A stretch of DNA of 11,286 bases from a bacterium (GTDB lineage: Bacteria; Babelota; Babeliae; Babelales; RVW-14): contig JAUIHA010000015.1 of assembly GCA_030432505.1 (NCBI GenBank), positions 1 through 11,286 on the forward strand, given 5' to 3'. The notes under the pieces are model-generated. The model saw only the letters and a list, made by a program, of their open reading frames with translations, did no database searches and was not told the origin of the DNA. Of the stretch, positions 8,337 to 11,286 are shown in pieces. A program made the position numbers and the translations under genes. Positions within the stretch are counted from its first letter, which is position 1. Every line of letters starts with the position of its first letter.

Positions 8337-9026
8337 ATGAACCAAAAAGTTTTATTATTACTCGTTATTTTATTAAATGCTGTCTCAGCACAACCAATGA
8401 TTTCTTCAAATCCTCAGCAAGGCTATCAGCAAGTGAGTACGCAAGAGCTTCCTGAATGTCCAATTTGCTGTGAAGATATTATCCTCGATAAAAACGGTGA
8501 AAGCACAGAATTCATCTTGCCGGGATGTAGTATGCATGGATTCCATGAAAAGTGTGTTGCTGAGTGGCTCCAAAAACACACAACATGCCCATGCTGCATG
8601 CAGGATCTTCATAAAACCAATCAAGAATGGCTCAAAAATTTTAGAATAAAACATAGGCCAGCCCAAGAAGATAAAATGTTAGAATGTGATGGAAACAATG
8701 ATTATATGATTGACATTGAAGAACCAGAACTAATCTGTACAATATGCCTTTGTGAAGTGCAAACATCTGATAATTTTCTGCGCCTTGAATGCCAAAACCA
8801 TGTTTTTCACCGGGCGTGCATTGGTCCTTGGCTTGCAAACCATTCAACATGCCCTAATTGTCGCCACCAAATGAGCCTCGGTTTTTTATGCCAATATAAT
8901 TATCCAAATGTGTATCAAGCATTTTCTGATTGCAAAGAAAAGATTAAAAATACTGCACAATACTTACTACAAAATACACTGAGCTGTTTTTCTTGTTTGC
9001 CTCATCCTCGTAATTTTGAAAGTTAA
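8337..9026 (+). CDS. Exported double RING-H2 zinc-finger protein, candidate E3 ubiquitin ligase effector
   Basis: 229 residues from the ATG at 8337, which opens directly into a signal peptide (MNQKVLLLLVILLNAVSAQ). A GTG at 8325 would add four residues and cannot be excluded. RING 1: Cys41, Cys44, Cys64, His67, His70, Cys73, Cys84, Cys87, with Trp77. RING 2: Cys134, Cys137, Cys152, His155, His158, Cys161, Cys172, Cys175, with Trp165. Both have the full C3H2C3 cross-brace spacing. RING 2 ends CPNCR, with Arg176 at the 'linchpin' place that helps activate the E2-ubiquitin bond. RING 1 has Met88 there. RING-H2 domains recruit E2 enzymes in eukaryotes; bacteria have no ubiquitin of this kind, so the target would be the host. 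Export past the cell envelope is not shown. It has a post-RING segment ending EWLKNF in common with the next two genes, and ends 2 nt before the next start. Confidence 0.9.
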   Translation: MNQKVLLLLVILLNAVSAQPMISSNPQQGYQQVSTQELPECPICCEDIILDKNGESTEFILPGCSMHGFHEKCVAEWLQKHTTCPCCMQDLHKTNQEWLKNFRIKHRPAQEDKMLECDGNNDYMIDIEEPELICTICLCEVQTSDNFLRLECQNHVFHRACIGPWLANHSTCPNCRHQMSLGFLCQYNYPNVYQAFSDCKEKIKNTAQYLLQNTLSCFSCLPHPRNFES

Positions 9027-9028
9027 CT

Positions 9029-9676
9029 ATGTCCATATTCAAAAAAGTATTATTCGTATTCATCGCTAGCATCTTTTCACTCCAAGCACTTTCGGCTACT
9101 CAGTGCCCTACGTGCAAAACTGAAATTCATTTAGCGACAGAAGTTATCGAAATTCCCTCATGTGGACATAACATTCACATTCCTTGCGTAAGAAAATATT
9201 ACCAAACTCATGCACCAAAATGTCTACACCCTCAGTGCACTACGCCCCTTGATGCTCAGTGGCTTACAAGATTCATGAAATGCTCAGCTCAAGAACTTAT
9301 CAATCAGCAAGCAACAAAACTCGTCCCCATTTCTATCAGCAATGACGTTGAAAAACTTACTAAAGACGTTACACAGAAACAACAAAAATTGCGCTTGCAG
9401 TATGACCTCCTCATGTTTGCTCATAAAGAACTAAAAGAACTAACGGCTGAAACCTTTGATGACAATCCAACCAAACATGTATACATTGTCGATCATAAAA
9501 CGTTTGCCTATATTTTTTATATTGGCCCATACCTAAATTTGCATGGTCTAAAAGTTTATATAAACAATTCATTTGAGATTACCCTTTGTAATCAAATGAC
9601 ATATCAGGGCATCTACAAAAAAAATGTCAAAGTTGCTTGGGAAAAACCTGAAAAATTACTAACTGCATTCTCATAA
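9029..9676 (+). CDS. Exported variant-RING protein with shared C-terminal domain
   Basis: 215 residues. Signal peptide 1-23 (MSIFKKVLFVFIASIFSLQA...). A RING-like finger follows at once: Cys26, Cys29, Cys45, His47, His50, Cys53, Cys65, Cys70. The last pair is spaced by four residues (CLHPQC) instead of the usual two, so the second zinc site is non-standard, and no linchpin Arg follows. Next come the post-RING segment AQWLTRF (76-82), a charged helix or coiled coil (about 104-140, including LRLQYDLLMFAHKE), and the shared C-terminal module (159-204: FAYIFYIG ... NLHG ... FEITLCN ... GIYKKNVKVAW). This is the only gene here with both a near-complete RING and a clear C-terminal module, so it may represent the ancestral layout. 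The start is 2 nt after the preceding stop with only a weak GAAAG upstream, implying translational coupling. Confidence 0.87.
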   Translation: MSIFKKVLFVFIASIFSLQALSATQCPTCKTEIHLATEVIEIPSCGHNIHIPCVRKYYQTHAPKCLHPQCTTPLDAQWLTRFMKCSAQELINQQATKLVPISISNDVEKLTKDVTQKQQKLRLQYDLLMFAHKELKELTAETFDDNPTKHVYIVDHKTFAYIFYIGPYLNLHGLKVYINNSFEITLCNQMTYQGIYKKNVKVAWEKPEKLLTAFS

Positions 9677-9717
9677 TCTTTTACAACGGCACATAACCAA
9701 ACACTAAGGAACTCTCC

Positions 9718-10344
9718 ATGAAGTTATTCACCAAATTGATTTTTGTTATCATTGCAAGCACCATTACAATCCAACCTATTTTTTCAGATCCTATTACCTT
9801 GCAGTGCATTAGCACACAAGCAGCAAATAAGTGTAACCACATTATTCAAGATACCACCGCCAACAGCAATCATCTCCTTCACCGCAGCACATGTCCACAG
9901 TGCAATACGCAAATAAATCCAAACTGGCTCTACAGCCACAGACAGCAACGCCTTAAGAATTTTCTTGCTCAACCTCGCTTCATGAACCTGTTTGATGCTG
10001 ATAATATTGATAGACAAATAAAAAGCATTTGCGACAATATTGAGCTGCGACTTGCAATTCAACACTATGTTTTTGCAATTCACGCTGAACCGCACCATGT
10101 AAAGCCATATACCTTCATAGAAAATAATTATGATCCAGATAAAAACCTTGTGGTAAGTGTTCAATTCCCATGCATCATCAAGCACATGTTTGTTAAAAAG
10201 AACGAGCCTTTTTGGTTAGAATGTGATGGAAAACAAGTGAGAGCCATGTTCACTGATAATGGCGTTACCGTTCTTGAAAATCAAACTATCATTAAAACTG
10301 CTGATAGTTTCGATTTTATATTGAGTTCTTGCACACTGTTCTAA
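9718..10344 (+). CDS. Exported protein with decayed RING, paralog of the preceding gene
   Basis: 208 residues. Well-placed AAGGA (9706-9710), 7 nt before the ATG. Signal peptide 1-23 (MKLFTKLIFVIIASTITIQP...). Aligned with the gene at 9029, the RING keeps Cys30, Cys39, His41, Cys59 and Cys62, but the other ligands are replaced (Thr33, Gln44, Thr47), so it probably binds at most one zinc or none. The post-RING NPNWL (67-71) and the helix containing LRLAIQHYVFAIHAE (110-124) match its neighbour's AQWL and LRLQYDLLMFAHKE. The C-terminal part (about 140-190) is a diverged version of the shared domain with PFWLECDG in place of FEITLCN. It is an intact frame, not a pseudogene. The finger has decayed while the C-terminal domain is kept, suggesting that the latter carries a function of its own. 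Confidence 0.83.
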   Translation: MKLFTKLIFVIIASTITIQPIFSDPITLQCISTQAANKCNHIIQDTTANSNHLLHRSTCPQCNTQINPNWLYSHRQQRLKNFLAQPRFMNLFDADNIDRQIKSICDNIELRLAIQHYVFAIHAEPHHVKPYTFIENNYDPDKNLVVSVQFPCIIKHMFVKKNEPFWLECDGKQVRAMFTDNGVTVLENQTIIKTADSFDFILSSCTLF

Positions 10345-10370
10345 TTAAACACTTCATGTCCAGGAAATCC

Positions 10371-10790
10371 ATGAAACTTATTACAAACCTATTACTCTCA
10401 TATGTCATCATCACCACATTCAGCCAAACAGGGCACTGTGGTACAAAATATAAAAAAAAGCTTGTTTCCATTTCAGCGGTACAACTGATAAAACAATCAG
10501 GTAAAATAATACACAAATTTCATAACAATATTGATGACCGATCACTTGTTTTTGCATGGGAATGGATGCATGCACGTATCAAAAACTTTAAAAAAACTCT
10601 ATCTCTAGGAACGCGATATTTTAGTGTTGGACTCTGTAAAAAAAGAGTTTTTATCATTACTCTTTCTCCTAAAAATGGCTTTTGTGCTAAAATTTGTAAT
10701 ATTCCTAAAGACAAGAAAGGCAAAACTCATAGAAAACCTTACAAAGTAAAACGTGTTCCAAGTAAAAAACGATGCAGAAAAAATAATTAA
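10371..10790 (+). CDS. Small exported protein with strongly basic C-terminus
   Basis: 139 residues from the ATG at 10371, chosen because it starts a signal peptide (MKLITNLLLSYVIITTFSQTGHC) and has AGGAAA at 10362-10367. An in-frame upstream ATG at 10329 would overlap the previous gene and bury the signal peptide. No RING is present. The segment LVFAWEWMHARI (68-79) may correspond to the LRL...VFAIHAE helix of its neighbour, and a short hydrophobic strand pair follows. The last 30 residues are Lys/Arg-rich (KDKKGKTHRKPYKVKR...SKKRCRKNN), giving a very basic protein that could bind nucleic acid, acidic surfaces or a nuclear import receptor (all inference). I do not recognise a family. It looks like a distant or reduced member of the exported series. 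Confidence 0.72.
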   Translation: MKLITNLLLSYVIITTFSQTGHCGTKYKKKLVSISAVQLIKQSGKIIHKFHNNIDDRSLVFAWEWMHARIKNFKKTLSLGTRYFSVGLCKKRVFIITLSPKNGFCAKICNIPKDKKGKTHRKPYKVKRVPSKKRCRKNN

Positions 10791-10810
10791 CTTTGGAGAT
10801 GAGAGTTATC

Positions 10811-11286
10811 ATGAAAGTAATTTCTAAGTACGTATTTATATTGAGCATGATTTGTTGTTTAACCGCATCCATTCATGCACAAGTGCCCTACTCAAGCTTA
10901 GCAGTAATCTCTCAACCACAATTCGATGAACAAATACAAAAATTTTGTAAACGTTGTCAGGTAAACAAAAAGGAATTTTTTGCTGCATGCAAATCAAATA
11001 TCTATGACGCATACAAAAAGCAGAGTAGCTCTCAACCTCTTCACTATGAGCATTGTTCCTTGGAATCTAAAACCATTGCTTGGATAATGCATTTCAGCAT
11101 GGGTTTTTATGCCGTTTGTGTTTCTGAAGAAAACCCTCAAGGATTAATAGTATTACCTAATGGTAATACTATTAGAGTCATTTTACATGACAATAAAAAA
11201 GATGTCCGTTGGAAAATTCCAACATCACTTGATCAACAAGAAATATCTCTCATTCAAAAGCTGTTTTCATGTATTTTAAAACCAAA
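10811..11286 (+). CDS. Exported protein, distant member of the series (3' end outside window)
   Basis: Open for 158 complete codons to the window edge. The start ATG has GGAG at 10795-10798 with a long spacer, and GAGAG closer. Signal peptide 1-24 (MKVISKYVFILSMICCLTAS...). Residues 46-49 read CKRC and further cysteines follow at 60, 82 and 102, but the spacing does not fit a RING. Residues about 89-137 (TIAWIMHFSMGFYAVCVSEE ... NTIRVILHD ... KKDVRWKIP) resemble the shared C-terminal domain, ending in V-x-W-x-x-P like the KVAWEKP of the gene at 9029. The resemblance is weak but the position and order agree. The coding sequence contains a perfect 13-bp inverted repeat at 11145-11174. Confidence 0.72.
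   Translation, partial: MKVISKYVFILSMICCLTASIHAQVPYSSLAVISQPQFDEQIQKFCKRCQVNKKEFFAACKSNIYDAYKKQSSSQPLHYEHCSLESKTIAWIMHFSMGFYAVCVSEENPQGLIVLPNGNTIRVILHDNKKDVRWKIPTSLDQQEISLIQKLFSCILKP
11145..11174. repeat. Perfect 13-bp inverted repeat inside a coding region
   Basis: TAATAGTATTACC (11145-11157) and GGTAATACTATTA (11162-11174) are exact reverse complements around the 4-nt spacer TAAT. It encodes part of GLIVLPNGNTIRV in the last gene. There is no T-run after it, so it is not an intrinsic terminator. It could be an mRNA hairpin, a protein-binding palindrome or a recombination site. Nothing here chooses between these. Confidence 0.9.

Noticed and set aside
9784..10185. A 133-codon minus-strand frame with hydrophobic stretches
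   Set aside because: It lies entirely opposite the 9718 gene, which has a strong ribosome binding site, a signal peptide and homology to its neighbour.
1..11286. CRISPR array, tRNA or rRNA genes
   Set aside because: No regularly spaced direct repeats, no cloverleaf-like segments and no rRNA-like sequence were seen in the intergenic regions, which are all short.

Overview
The window looks like chromosome from a low-GC, host-associated bacterium. Eukaryote-type RING-H2 zinc fingers sit directly behind bacterial Sec signal peptides, next to ordinary bacterial housekeeping genes (lgt, dnaG, rpoD). This fits an intracellular symbiont or parasite of protists. Candidatus Dependentiae (TM6/Babeliae) is my best guess, but it rests on gene style and not on any search.

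Layout, left to right. Positions 1-639 (minus) hold the first 213 codons of a secreted FAD-dependent D-amino-acid-oxidase-like protein. Its usual C-terminal DAO signature comes before its Rossmann FAD motif, which suggests a circular permutation or fusion. Positions 640-901 carry its leader and intergenic repeats. Positions 902-2014 (minus) encode a GT4 glycosyltransferase, bracketed by two 74-bp inverted repeats (71/74 identical). Positions 2109-2213 hold more intergenic hairpins and the end of the rpoD transcript.

Positions 2214-7080 (minus) are a housekeeping operon transcribed lgt -> dnaG -> rpoD. The dnaG and rpoD genes overlap by 4 nt. RpoD has a lysine/alanine-rich N-terminal tail of about 148 residues resembling histone H1. 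A consensus TATAAT lies upstream of lgt in the divergent intergenic region at 7081-7178.

From 7179 to the right edge every gene is on the plus strand. Seven consecutive small genes each start with a signal peptide, and most gaps are only a few tens of bases. Three carry a RING-type zinc finger: a double RING-H2, a single variant RING, and a visibly decayed RING. Others carry a shared C-terminal motif (F-x-x-I-F-Y ... N-L ... F-x-I-x-L-[YC]-N ... G-x-Y ... W). RING and C-terminal module occur together in one gene and separately in others, so the block looks like a tandemly duplicated, diversifying family of exported proteins. The likely interpretation is effectors aimed at host ubiquitin signalling. 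Export beyond the inner membrane and E3 activity are inferred, not shown. The last gene runs off the window and contains a perfect 13-bp inverted repeat.
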